The position numbers and the translations under genes are program-made. DNA of 19,709 nt from NCBI GenBank assembly GCA_024196135.1, contig JAMQCK010000580.1, forward strand, positions 1 to 19,709, read 5' to 3'. This document shows positions 1 through 9,769 of the stretch, piece after piece; positions within the stretch are counted from its first letter, which is position 1; the number at the start of each line of letters is the position of its first letter. This DNA is from Pleurotus ostreatus/Saccharomyces cerevisiae fusant. Taxonomy: Eukaryota > Opisthokonta. The notes below the pieces were generated by a model. It was not told where the DNA came from. It worked only from the letters and a program-made list of their open reading frames with translations, and made no database searches.

Positions 1-105
1 TAAAATCATGGGATCAGAGAGCTGATTTCGTGGCTACCAACAGCAGATCGCCTCCACGCGACGTCCTCGCCTCGAACGCAATTGAAACATCAGCGAGTCG
101 CCTGA

Positions 106-579
106 TATCACACCCCGCTTCCCCGCCGCCGCCAGCGGCCATCGTCTCGACAACGACTGCCACCAGGCCGCCTCGCGCCTTTTCGTTCCCCTCGCCTGCC
201 CGCCCCTTCAGCGGGATTCCACGGGCCGCCACGAACGACACGAGGCAGCACGCAAACTTCTTCTGCGTCGGCTTCATTATGCGGCTCCAGGAACCCGTAT
301 TCCGCCGCAGCAGATTTCATTGAGTACTCCGGGACTGGATCGGGCGCTCTCTACTCAGGCTCGCACTTCGACAACGCCCGCTGCTTTCCTCCAGCGCCGA
401 CTGCCCTCCGCCAACGCTCTCGCCTCCCCCTCCGCGATAACAGTGCTCCGCGTGTCGATTCTAGGGTGGCCGCCTTGTCACCTGCGGCCCGCAAGGCCAA
501 GATGAATAGGAAGAAGGATCGAGATGGAGCTTGCGAAGGCAAGCGCTTCATCGATCTCAGCCCACGGAAGACAGGCTAA
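106..579 (+). other. Doubtful open reading frame at left edge, possible 3' end of an unseen gene
   Basis: Starting just after a TGA at 103-105, one plus-strand frame stays open for about 157 codons and ends at TAA 577-579. It has no ATG until very late. Its tail is lysine/arginine rich (near ARKAKMNRKKDRDG). Another plus frame and two minus frames are also open here, as is common in GC-rich DNA, so openness is weak evidence. I recognise no domain. It could be the last exon of a gene entering from the left, or chance. Confidence 0.15.
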
Positions 580-1497
580 TAATTGGGCAACATGTCGTCG
601 GAGACCCTTAGCCTGCCTTCGCTGAATAGCCTGGAGACCAGGGCTTCTGTGTTACAGCTAGTATGCCGTCTTATGTTGTTCAGGGAAGTCAGCAGACGCC
701 GGTCGTCTTACTTCATACTGTGAAACGGCAGGCTACCCGCGGTTGTAAGTGCAAGGGTAGGGCAACACTATGAAGTGACGCACTAGGGTATAGGCTCGTT
801 GTAGAGCGACTTCCGTGCGCGTGTCTAACGCGCTTCGTGAACTTTGATTGCGCATCCTTCTCACTGACGCCACCACCACCACCACCGCCACCCAGAGTGT
901 CGTGGGAACTAAGGTCAGTGAAGCATTGGCACGACACTTCCTTGCTCAAACCCCCGACAGTGGCCGCATCTGAGGCATCTGTTGGTATTGTTGTGCCTTC
1001 TGCGCATGGCTTGATTGTCTTTGTTTGATCATATGGGCGCGCGCTTGTGCAGTCACGTGCGTATAGAGAGATAGCCACCGATCTCACCGGCTATTGGCCA
1101 TTGGCCTGCAGTATCCGCACTTCCTCGTATCTGCATACTCTCTTGAAGCATAGCTGAATCTATCTTCACTCGATCTCTGGCTTACTCTAGGCTTTGGGAT
1201 GTCTCACAAATAAGGAAACGATAGCAGTGAGTACGCTCATGTTCAAAGACGACGAGGCCGTTCTGTGGTCTATGATAAAGGCAGAGAGCAGATTTAGTGA
1301 CATGTCTAGTGACATATAGATATTGGTTGGTTATACTTTTCCCTCGCAAACAATGGCCGACAGGAAAGCCGAACATCAACTTCCCACGCTTGTGGGCGCC
1401 CACGTGCACTTGCTTGCCCCGCTCGACCGGGCCGCACTCATTTTCGCGCGCCCATCACCCGCGGAGAGCAGTCGCGCCGCGCTCGCCATCCCCGACG
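580..1497. other. Intergenic stretch upstream of mL58, no gene seen
   Basis: I see no supported gene. Short frames on both strands look like chance; the longest minus frame translates the microsatellite at 870-893 into a glycine run. The last 150-200 bases before 1498 must hold the mL58 promoter and 5' leader, but I cannot name a specific element. Confidence 0.5.
870..893. repeat. CCA-type trinucleotide microsatellite
   Basis: A short run of CAC/CCA triplets with one CCG interruption. It creates an artefactual polyglycine or polyproline stretch in the overlapping frames. Confidence 0.8.
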
Positions 1498-2100
1498 ATG
1501 AACAGCCGCCTGGCGTCCGTCGCGCTCACCTTCCGACGCACCTACGCTAGCCAAGCAACGCGCTTCCGCTACCCGCGCCCCAAGCCCGGCACCTCCGAGC
1601 GCCCGCCTGCGCGCCCCGCGGACCCGCTCAGCACCAGCAACACCGCCGCCGCGACCGAGCTCGAGGATGAGGCGCTGACGTTCATTCACCGGCCGCCCCC
1701 GTCTGCGGCGTCACCTATCTCGTACACGACGCTGCCGGCTTCGCCCCTGCTGCGCGCACGACCAGAGGCCAGCGCGGAGGGCGAGCAGTCGCAGCGCGCC
1801 CTGCCCCCCGTCTTCCGCCGCGCCGACCGCAAACCTACGGAGCGTGTGCCGGACCACGCCGTCCTACGCATGCGCGAGCTGCGCAACCGGGACCCTGCAA
1901 AGTACACTCGCGGCGTGCTCGCGCGGATGTTCAACACGAGCGAGGCGTTCGTGGGCATGGTCGCTGCAGTCAGCAAGAAGTCAGCACGCAAAGCAAGATT
2001 GCGGGAGCGGGATGCGCTGCATGCGCAGAACCGGGAGGGGTGGAGCGAGAGGAGGGAGATGATTGTTGCCATACGGCAAAAGAGGCGGCAGTTCTGGTAG
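1498..2100 (+). CDS. Mitochondrial large-subunit ribosomal protein mL58 (MRP-L20 family)
   Basis: Predicted 200-residue structural protein of the mitochondrial large ribosomal subunit (yeast MRPL20 family, now mL58), encoded without introns. The ATG at 1498 is chosen because it starts a typical matrix-targeting presequence: residues 1-25 carry several Arg and Ser/Thr and no acidic residue. The frame is open upstream to 1297, but that extension has no family character. Residues 30-110 are a low-complexity Pro/Ala/Ser linker. The family block lies at about 118-160, with the recognisable core LRNRDPAKYTRGVLARMF (about 128-145). A basic tail follows and ends in RRQFW. The gene converges on the TAD3 gene with 184 bp between stop codons. 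Family identification rests on remembered motifs; no close alternative comes to mind. Confidence 0.85.
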   Translation: MNSRLASVALTFRRTYASQATRFRYPRPKPGTSERPPARPADPLSTSNTAAATELEDEALTFIHRPPPSAASPISYTTLPASPLLRARPEASAEGEQSQRALPPVFRRADRKPTERVPDHAVLRMRELRNRDPAKYTRGVLARMFNTSEAFVGMVAAVSKKSARKARLRERDALHAQNREGWSERREMIVAIRQKRRQFW

Positions 2101-2284
2101 CGGCAGGTGCGTTTGTGGTTTGAATAGGATAGTAGCACGATAGCTGACCTACTTGCAGGCTTTCGCATGGCTTAGAGCCCGGTTCTATCATACGTCTCAC
2201 ATATTGTTCCTGCACGAACACGCATATCACCCATCCTCACGCATGCTTCATGGTCTGAATGAGCTCGAATGGAAACCCTTCAAA

Positions 2285-4304
2285 CTATACGTCTACGTCA
2301 GATTCTAGCGCCAGTGCGTCCTTCCCCTGCCCTTCTCCCTTCCATCTCCCTATCCTGAACCTATGGTTGACGCCCTGCGCCCACGGCAAACATGTTGCGC
2401 CGCCACATCCGCCAGTCGCGTTCATAGGAATCAGGTATATCACCTCCTTGACGCGGGAGTGTAGCAGCGCCATGCTGCACATGATACAGGGCTCGTGCGT
2501 GAGGTAGAGGGTGAGGCCAGTGAGGAGGTAGTCTTGTCCATTCTGGGCCGCTGGTGAGGCGTCGTCCGCCCTATCTAGAGCCGCCGCAGATGTGTCGTCA
2601 TTCTCTTGCTGCGCCCCTGCTGGTCTTGTTGCGTTGCTCGACGACGTTGAAGCTGCAGGCGTCGATGCCCTATACTCCGCCACCTGGCGAATAACGTCGA
2701 TAGCCGCATGCCGCAACGGATGCCCTGTCCCCTTCCGCGTATCCCTCGCCCCAAACGCAGGTGTCTCCCCTTCCACCGCGGGTATCCAGGCATACACCGG
2801 AAGCTCGCCTTCCTCCTTCGCCCTCAGTCCTCCTTCCACCGCCCTCCGCATCGCTTCCCAGGCGCCTTTTGCCTGACCCCTAGTCCACTTTGGGATCTCG
2901 TCCTTCTTGCGAGGGGTGTAGTTTGTGGGCCATAGAGCGGTTTTGAGGGCGAGGGAGGTGAGCGTCTGGGCGGCGGAGGCGGGGACGGTGACTTCGTATG
3001 GCTCGCCGAGCTCGAGCTCAGGTGGAATGACTGGAGGGTCGGGTGAGGTGGTGAGGAGAAGGGTGGATGTAGGCGTCGACGGAGTAGGCGTGCTCGTATT
3101 GTCAGGATCTGATTCGCCGTGCGCTGCGGCCTGCTTTGTATGCTTGTCGGTGAAGCCGTGCTTGCGTATACGCTTGAGATGACCGAGCGTGGCTTCTGAG
3201 GCAGCCTCCAGCTTACTGTCTTTCAGCCACCTTAGAGCGGTCAGTACGACGGCGGATGCAGAGGTAGGCGTTGACTGACTTGAGCGCCTTCCCTGTCCTT
3301 CTTGGTTCGGGAATGTCTACGGCCCATGCGCGTACTGAGCGAAGTTAGTTCCTCGTCGCCTACAAAAACATGATGCACTCACTCGTCCGCACACTCCCGG
3401 GCTCTTCTTCCTCTGGCGGTGGTTTGAGCCAGGTGGATGGGAGATCCTCGTCTTGCAGTATGTCGTCGTCCTGATCATCGTCGTAAGGACATGGTCCGAG
3501 GAAGGAGTCAGCAGTAGGACCATTGGAGGGCCCGGCCAAAGCATCGTCATCGCCGTCTTTGTCCATCTCCAAGCCTGCCAATCCGCCGAAGCCGTCATCA
3601 GCTAGGGCGTCCGCGTCGGTCGTGCTGCTGGATCCGTCGGCCGCGTCCACTGCATCGAACCACAGCTTGTGACCGTAGAATATACAGAGCTCCTCTCCAG
3701 GCAGAATACGTCGTGTAGTCGTGTAGCGGATGGATTCGGTGGTGGGGTCGAGGGTGTAAGACACGTTGGGGGCACTGGAGTGATTGAAGAGGGAGCCTGA
3801 CGAGAGATGAGACCTCGACTGAGTCCGCGTGTGAAAGAGATGTGGGGGGACAGATGAGGTAAGGCATGAGTAGGGGTAGGAACCTACCGAGGCCTAACGC
3901 TAGCGCCATACGCCCATCCTTCCAGACGAAGGTATAGTGATCGAGCAGCGTGTGTCTCCCGTGCTCCGCGTACTCCTCGCGATCGAAGAGCAGGACGGGA
4001 CTAATTTCCAAGAGGGTCTGCGAGGGGATCTCCCTAGCGGCTGATTGGTTGATACGTCGTGAAGAGGGAGAGGGTGGCGCGCAGGGCGCAGATCATGGCG
4101 AGTGGCGGAATGCAGAGCCGGCGAGCAGGTATGAGGGGAATTAGGAAAGGTCAACCTGCAATCCATCGTCTGCTTTGAGTATTGAGATCTGAATTCGCGC
4201 GTACCGTAGACGCCCCTCCCCTTCCCTGGCGAGTACCTGATCACGCAGCCCGTGCTGTTTAGGTGATCGGGCGCTTGAGGATGCGAGGATGCCGCGCCAT
4301 CCAT
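2285..4304 (-). CDS. SET domain fused to tRNA adenosine deaminase subunit TAD3 (five exons)
   Basis: Exons read on the minus strand are 4304-4205, 4040-3888, 3796-3383, 3334-3280 and 3230-2285. The introns are 164, 91, 48 and 49 nt, all GT..AG, and the joined frame is 555 residues. Residues 19-131 form a SET domain: GKGRGVY (27-33), the SAM-site NHSSAPN (89-95) and GEELCIFYG (118-126). An acidic linker follows. From about 223 the protein matches TAD3: WAVDIPEP, HLKRIRK (258-264), LWP (340-342), then a deaminase fold with H415 and PCIMC (C489, C492) as zinc ligands. The usual catalytic Glu after His-Ala is Ala417, as expected for TAD3, which pairs with TAD2 to make inosine at tRNA position 34. 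The downstream THEPCIMCSMALLHSR region is strongly TAD3-like. An in-frame ATG-like start at 4412 would add 36 residues. The substrate of the SET domain is unknown. Two separate overlapping genes are the alternative, but splicing is in phase throughout. Confidence 0.8.
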
Positions 4305-4649
4305 TGGAGTCAGAACTCCGGAGTTGAACCAAGAGAGTAAATCCACGCTGGAGAAGCAGAAGGAGGATATCCGTGCGTCGGGTAGATGAGTAGCAATGGG
4401 GGTCAGTTCCAAGAAGGCAAGTATGATCGCTCGATCAGTGCGAAGTACAGTGATTGATTAGACGCAGAACAATGACTGATAACAGCGCTAGTACGTAGGG
4501 TATATAGGCTGCTCGCTTCGCAATGATACTTACATGACTGAGACAGCGTACGTAAATACAGGACGTTTTCCCAATTCGATACATAGATACAATGTCAATC
4601 CAATAGAGTACTGCCAATTTCCGTGTTATCGGATTTCGAGGCGCCGTTA
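4305..4649. other. Spacer between SET-TAD3 and F-box genes
   Basis: Holds the 5' region of the SET-TAD3 gene and the 3' region of the F-box gene, both on the minus strand. The stretch from about 4440 to 4640 is AT-richer than the coding DNA on either side. No separate gene or RNA is recognised. Confidence 0.5.
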
Positions 4650-6260
4650 CTACCGTAGGGCCGCCTCTATGTCGAAAGCCTCAACGATTTCTCCCAGACA
4701 ATGCATATCTATCGACACGACGGGCTGTCCATTGAGATTTCGTCCAACTCCTCCTGGATCCGCTGGTGGTGCAATGGGGCACGGCGCAAATGGTGTCCGT
4801 ATGTTCAGACGCTCAAGCCGCGCGCATCCGCCAGTCGCTGCGCCTGATGCGCGCGACTCGAGCAAGCGCGTCACCATGGCCACGTCCTCGCTCGACCACG
4901 GTATATCTCGCATTCCGCTAACGAGGTCGACCTCCATGAGATGTGGCAGCGTCGGATTGGCCTCGTCCCAGCACAGCACCTCCACCAGGTCGCGATACAT
5001 CATCTGAGTGCTGGAATGCAGTGGGTAGTCGGTCTCGACGACAGCGGAGACCTTCCGTAGCCGGCGCGGCATCGCCAGCAGCTCGCGCACGGGGATGTTC
5101 TCGAAGTCGTAAGTGTCCATGTTGCGCAGAGTGAGAGATGTGACGGGCGGGAGGACGCCTTCCAGCAACTGTAGTGGAGGCCGCTGCAACTCGACATGCC
5201 ACGTGTAGTTGTCGTCGGACGCCATGTTGAGGATGAAGTGCTGAAGATTGGGCGCAACGATATGCGGGCAGACCTCCGCAGCCGCGCCGCCGATCTCGAG
5301 CGTATGTAGTGCTGGGAATACAAGAGGGTCGGAATCGTATTGCAGCCCCATGATTTCATCGAAGAGGCTGAGGACTTCTAGCTGCGTGCAAGCACTTAGG
5401 ACCTCGAGATCCTTCGCGCTGATGAACCTGCGCATCTTGAAAGCACGCAAATTTGCCCAAGGCAGCTCGATATTGTGTGGATTGGCGTCATAGAGCTCGA
5501 CGATGCGGATGTCAGGGGCGTCCACCTTGTCGAGGAGCTCCCCGTGCACGATGAGCCGCTGCAGCGTTGGGAAGTGGTAGGTGAAGGGCAGCTTGTCGTC
5601 CTTGGCTGTCATCTCCAGGGTGTGTATACACTCCGAATGAGCCGACAGAAGGATCCGTATCCTTTCGTCCCCCACGTGCGCATCCCTGAGGCCTAAGATT
5701 TTGAGAGGGCTATCCGTTTGCGCGGCTCGCAGCAGGTATTTCCTGACGATGGCCCGGATCATGTCGCCTCTGTTGGCAATTTGTGCGTATGGCCAGTCTG
5801 GAAAGCGGATCTGTGCCCATGCCCAGGTAGTGCTGATAGCCGCCGACCTCCAGCTGCGACAGACCTGCGTGAAATTCCAAGGGTGTTTGGCGACGCGGTC
5901 CGTCCACCACCTCGAGGGTAATGTGTATGCCGCAATCTCCCTCAGCAGCTCTGGAGGAAGCCTACGGACAGGCGAGAGAAGGGCGCTTATGCAGTCTGTC
6001 GTAAGCTGCAGGGCGCTTTGCGATTGGCGTAGCGCGAGCAGAGTTCCTTCCAAGCGAGCGATTTGCCGTTCACATCGGCGAAGGTCTTCGTGTGCCCGGA
6101 CCAAGCCAGACGAGAGAGCGGAGGTCTCGTCGGTGGTGAGCGGAATGTAGTCAGAACGAGCTCGTAGAATCAGCTCGGGGGTCCCGACATAGACGCTGAT
6201 GGTGTTCGCGCACTTCGCGCAGAGAATTGTGGTGGTCGGGAAATCTTGCAAGACGTGCAT
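4650..6260 (-). CDS. F-box domain protein with LRR-like C-terminal region
   Basis: Uninterrupted 536-residue frame starting at a true ATG (6260-6258). Residues 14-17 hold a lone CAKC pair. Residues 45-90 are charged and leucine-rich, probably a coiled coil (near RRCERQIARLEGTLLALRQS). An F-box-like motif spans about 97-150, with LPPELLREIAAYTLP and then the typical agaric continuation WNFTQVCRSWRSAAISTTWAW. The rest has repeated leucine-spaced segments (for example LEVLSLFDEIMGL, VTSLTLRNM), suggesting a degenerate leucine-rich repeat solenoid for substrate recognition. By family knowledge such proteins bind SKP1 in SCF ubiquitin ligases. Agaricomycetes carry very many of them, mostly without known substrates, so no specific target can be given. 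Confidence 0.85.
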   Translation of the reverse strand: MHVLQDFPTTTILCAKCANTISVYVGTPELILRARSDYIPLTTDETSALSSGLVRAHEDLRRCERQIARLEGTLLALRQSQSALQLTTDCISALLSPVRRLPPELLREIAAYTLPSRWWTDRVAKHPWNFTQVCRSWRSAAISTTWAWAQIRFPDWPYAQIANRGDMIRAIVRKYLLRAAQTDSPLKILGLRDAHVGDERIRILLSAHSECIHTLEMTAKDDKLPFTYHFPTLQRLIVHGELLDKVDAPDIRIVELYDANPHNIELPWANLRAFKMRRFISAKDLEVLSACTQLEVLSLFDEIMGLQYDSDPLVFPALHTLEIGGAAAEVCPHIVAPNLQHFILNMASDDNYTWHVELQRPPLQLLEGVLPPVTSLTLRNMDTYDFENIPVRELLAMPRRLRKVSAVVETDYPLHSSTQMMYRDLVEVLCWDEANPTLPHLMEVDLVSGMRDIPWSSEDVAMVTRLLESRASGAATGGCARLERLNIRTPFAPCPIAPPADPGGVGRNLNGQPVVSIDMHCLGEIVEAFDIEAALR

Positions 6261-6679
6261 TGCTAAGGCAGCTGGAACGAATATTTCAGCACTGGGTGAG
6301 ACGAGCGAGCTTGAGGAAACAATTCGTTTGCACTTACGCGTGAGATGGGCGACGGGAGCAAAAGGGGAACTTGCCGTTTATGGTCACTTGGTCCGTGCAC
6401 GTGCCAGGATTCCCATGGTCCCACGAGTTTGCCCACTTCAACTCGTGTTGCTCAGCCAGCAACAGCCATGTTTCAAGCAGCACGGTTGACCGAGAGTCTC
6501 AGGGCTCTATCCCTCATTCTCATCATTTGAGTCTCAGCCACGCAAACCGGCTTTCAGCATTGAGTTCAAAGTTCGAATTGCCGCGAGTACCCAGCAAATG
6601 TCCGTAATTTGACAGACTGCACAACACAGTACACACCGCATGGAGTACATCCATTCGCCATACAGACACGCGAGAGCCA
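6261..6679. other. F-box gene upstream region, no other gene seen
   Basis: Upstream DNA of the minus-strand F-box gene, leading to the left edge of the repeat island. Short plus-strand frames overlap one another and resemble no protein I know. Confidence 0.5.
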
Positions 6680-6966
6680 GCGCAGAGAGAAAAGTATAGA
6701 TACTAGGTACGAAATACTAAGCACGAAATCTCCAGAAGGAGAACGGGAGGAAAAAATTATCCAATGCTGCCGAAGCAACAATGGGGGACCAGCCATCCGA
6801 GTGGCTGTCGTACAAGCCACCCAAGCGACTATCCGCTGGAGCGCCGAGGTGTCCAGATATCAGGGCGCACCCGAAGGGGAACCCCGTACAAAGCGCTCTG
6901 GGAAGAGAACCATCAGACCATGAGCTGCGGAGAGAGACCATACCGGAGGAGGCGAGGAGGCGACGT
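6680..6966. repeat. Repeat left copy, hairpin module (copy 1)
   Basis: Direct repeat of the module at about 13035-13290. The best block is 6730-6916 against 13071-13255, sharing the strings CCAGAAGGAGA, GGTGTCCAGATAT and GAAGAGAACCATCAG. It holds three short inverted repeats in a row at 6765-6780, 6791-6806 and 6815-6830. Read as minus-strand RNA, these give small stem-loops, the first with a UUCG tetraloop. There is no convincing coding frame; the similar minus-strand frames in the two copies differ in frame and end early. Confidence 0.75.
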
Positions 6967-7004
6967 GCGGGGAAGGGCGCGTCTCATACTATAAGGAGGT
7001 CTGT

Positions 7005-7640
7005 CCCTATGATTGTAACAACACACCCTATGATTATAGGGCACCTTGTTGCAACAAATCCCACTAATTTCAAGACTATAACTATAGTGATTTGTTGCAA
7101 CATCCGTTGCAACAAATCCTTACGAGTATAGCTACACTACTGGCCTGTCGGGCATTGCCGAGCAGGCCATCGCCGTCATCGGCGTCGCCGAAACCCCGCC
7201 GCCGCCGCCCCCGACGCGCTCGTCGTCGTCGCGCCGCCGCCCGCTCCCCGACGCGCACCCACGTGCTGCCCGCCGCGCCCTCCGATCCTTCCCACGCGCC
7301 TCCCGCCCGTCCGTCGCCCCGATGCGCGCGCTGCTTTCCCACGCCCTCCTCTCCGTGCCGCGCGCTCATTCTCGCCGCCGCACGTGCATCCGCGAGCGCG
7401 ACGCTCAAAATCGCGCACTCGGCAGATGCCGAGAACGCGCCGGGCACGGATCGCGGGCCGGCTGCTCCTCCCGCGCGCGCTGACCGTCAGGCTGCGCGCA
7501 TCCAGCTATAGCCAGATACGTGCGCACACCTGTCGGATGCCGCCGAGCCCCTCTCGCGCAGAGAGCGTCGCGCGCGCGCACAGCCCGGACCGCGACAGAC
7601 CGCCGCTCGCGTGCGACGTCGTCGCTATAGCGACGACAGC
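7005..7640 (+). repeat. Left terminal inverted repeat
   Basis: Complementary in inverse order to about 9742-10492. The core 7034-7224 matches 10278-10468 over 191 bases with a single mismatch seen by eye. Inward of 7225 the match drops sharply but is still traceable through shared CACGTG sites and a shared CTATAG-centred palindrome. The tip holds TTGTTGCAACAA (7046-7057) and a 13-bp perfect hairpin, GATTTGTTGCAAC at 7089-7101 with its complement at 7106-7118. Confidence 0.85.
7618..7637. repeat. Perfect 20-bp palindrome in left arm
   Basis: The ten bases GTCGTCGCTA are followed directly by their reverse complement. A related palindrome in the right arm (9742-9769) occupies the mirrored position. 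Confidence 0.9.
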
Positions 7641-8429
7641 GCGCAGCTACTCGCGCAGATTTGCCCTCCCCACGCACGTCGCGAGACACGGGAGGGTCTG
7701 CGCTGCGCGTGGGCGGGAACAAACCCCGCCGCGCACGCGTTCGCCTTGCGCTTGTCGTCGCGCACGTTGGCGATGCATCACGTTGGTGATGCGTCACGTG
7801 ATTTGCCACGTCGGCACATACGTGGCGCTTCACGGCGAGGGCGATGGGTGGTGAGGGGTGAGAAACAGGGTAGGGGGTGGTGGGCTCGACAACGGTCAGG
7901 GCGACGGTCGGCAAGGGCGAGGCTGGGGTGGGGTGGGCAATGCCCTGTCGCTGCCTGCGCGCACGCGCGCCGTTGGGCGCGGGAGGGGCGAGATAAGGGC
8001 GTTGAAGGTGGAGGAGGAGGGCGAGAGCGCTAGCAAAGAGGAGAGTGTGGATGAGGGATGCGAGTCCGCTCACTGGAGCGCGGTGGTGGTGATGGACAAG
8101 GAGAAGGTGATGCGCAGCAGCGCGACCGATTTTTTCCGGACCCAGCACGTGACCCGGAAGTCCGGCTCGAAAAGCCGTACCTCGGCGCCGCTACCCCAGT
8201 CGCAGGCCTTCGCAGCCATTTCACGCCGTCCCACCCTTGAAAAGAAATATAGGTGGGTAGGGGGGCTCTTTTTTATGAAGCTTCCAGTATAATATTGACC
8301 TTATATAGGCTGAATAGCGGGTAAACCCATCTCAAAACGCGTAAATTACTACTTTTCCACCTTTCCGTACCACCCTGACCTGAAGGAGCGCCGATACATC
8401 GTTATATTGATAGACCACAAACTATATAG

Positions 8430-8651
8430 CTATTTGGGCCTGACATCGCGATAGTACACCTCACCGCGCGAACAAAACTCGTACATCGACGCGCTGCGCG
8501 AGACCGGGCCGAGCTCCGGCTCGGGCTCGTTGTCGTGCTCGACGATGGCTACAGCACGCGGAAATGTATTCGCCACCGAGATTTCTGCGTATTCGTGTAG
8601 AGCGCCCTCGAAAACGGGGTATTCTGGGCTTAAACCCGGAGGTTCGTGCAT
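8430..8651 (-). CDS. Small hypothetical ORF in the centre of the long-TIR element
   Basis: A 73-residue frame with a true ATG (8651-8649) and TAG stop. It has an acidic patch (EHDNEPEPELG) near residues 39-49 and ends in GEVYYRDVRPK. I recognise no family, zinc ligands or DDE residues. It is the only frame in the element's centre with protein-like composition. It could be a remnant of an element-encoded protein or chance; a TATATAAA lies at 8811-8818, about 160 bases upstream on the other strand. Confidence 0.2.
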   Translation of the reverse strand: MHEPPGLSPEYPVFEGALHEYAEISVANTFPRAVAIVEHDNEPEPELGPVSRSASMYEFCSRGEVYYRDVRPK

Positions 8652-9392
8652 AGGAAAAGTCTGTATCAGGTCAACTTACAACAAAGTAGTTCAGTGAGTT
8701 CAGCAGTCACTTCATTGTTTGCCAACCGAGTTCAAAGGCTCAGTTCGTGCCGTTCTCGAGTTCCCCTTCCAGATCTAAAGCTTGAAGTACTTGAGATACA
8801 TGTCTGTGGGTATATAAACATGCTCTGATGTATATGGTAAGTCCGAGAACCTGTGCAATGCTCAAATCTCGTGGTCATGGAATGTTTGACTGAGCCTGCA
8901 TAGGTCGAGTTTGGCACAATAGAGTAAGCCCCCTGTTACAGTGAAAGCAGAAATGTATCAGATAGGATGTAAGCACAAGATCTACGCCTTTTTCTGGATG
9001 GAGGCCCGCCATGTACCTGCATATCGCGTCGAGATCACTAGGTTAGATCTCAAGCAAAGCTAAGAATCGACGGTTTTATTCATTTTACCACCCTCAGAGG
9101 GCGCTGATGAGTGGACCTTGGCTACTGGTCGCGGTATACGTAGTAAAGATTACTTAACACCACTTTTTGTGCCCTATACCCCGCGCAGACGGTTGTGTGG
9201 AGGCGGACGCGCGCGCGAAGAGACGCGTCGTCGGAGTCTCCCGAGTCACGTGATCGCGCGGAACAAAATTCCGGCCGCGTCCGATCGTGCCCTTTGCCCT
9301 TGACCACCACCACGACCGCCTCCCTCTCCACCCTCCCGCTGCGAGCAAGGCGGGTGCGCATCTCTGCGCACTCGCCTTGACATTTCTTGCTC

Positions 9393-9492
9393 CTCGGCAT
9401 TGCCGCCGCCGTCTTTACTCGGCATTGCCGCCGTCGCACTCCCTCGGTATCGCCGCCGCCGTCCTCCCTCGACATGGTCGCCCTCTCCCACG
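9393..9492. repeat. 25-bp minisatellite, about four units
   Basis: Units begin at 9393, 9418, 9443 and 9468, each starting CTCG followed by a GCATTGCCGCCG-like core. The first three are close copies and the fourth is degenerate. It lies in the inner right arm of the long-TIR element. Confidence 0.8.
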
Positions 9493-9719
9493 TTCACGAC
9501 CCACTGCGGCGCTCAACAGCGCTCTCCTTCGCCTTTCCCATCCCCACCTTCTCTTACCGACTTCCGCTGCCGCCATCGCCCTTTGAGCGCGACGCGGCCG
9601 CCACACGCCGCGCGCGTATTGCATCCCCCGCGGCCCACCTCCAGCTCGCACCGCGCGCATCTCAAGACGCCCATCGTCGACGTGTCTCCATGGCGAGCGC
9701 GACGACGTTGGCTGTGTGC

Positions 9720-9769
9720 GACGCGCTCTTGAGCGCGTCGGCGTCATCGTTGCTATGGCAACGATGACG
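9720..9769. repeat. Two adjacent perfect hairpins in right arm
   Basis: GACGCGCTC pairs with GAGCGCGTC (9720-9739, 2-base loop). It is followed by a 12-bp perfect stem, CGTCATCGTTGC with its complement, around the loop TATG (9742-9769). Confidence 0.9.

Noticed and set aside
7092..8148. Overlapping frames on both strands in the left arm, up to 247 codons
   Set aside because: Same composition effect as in the right arm; no domain, and all frames are open in parallel.
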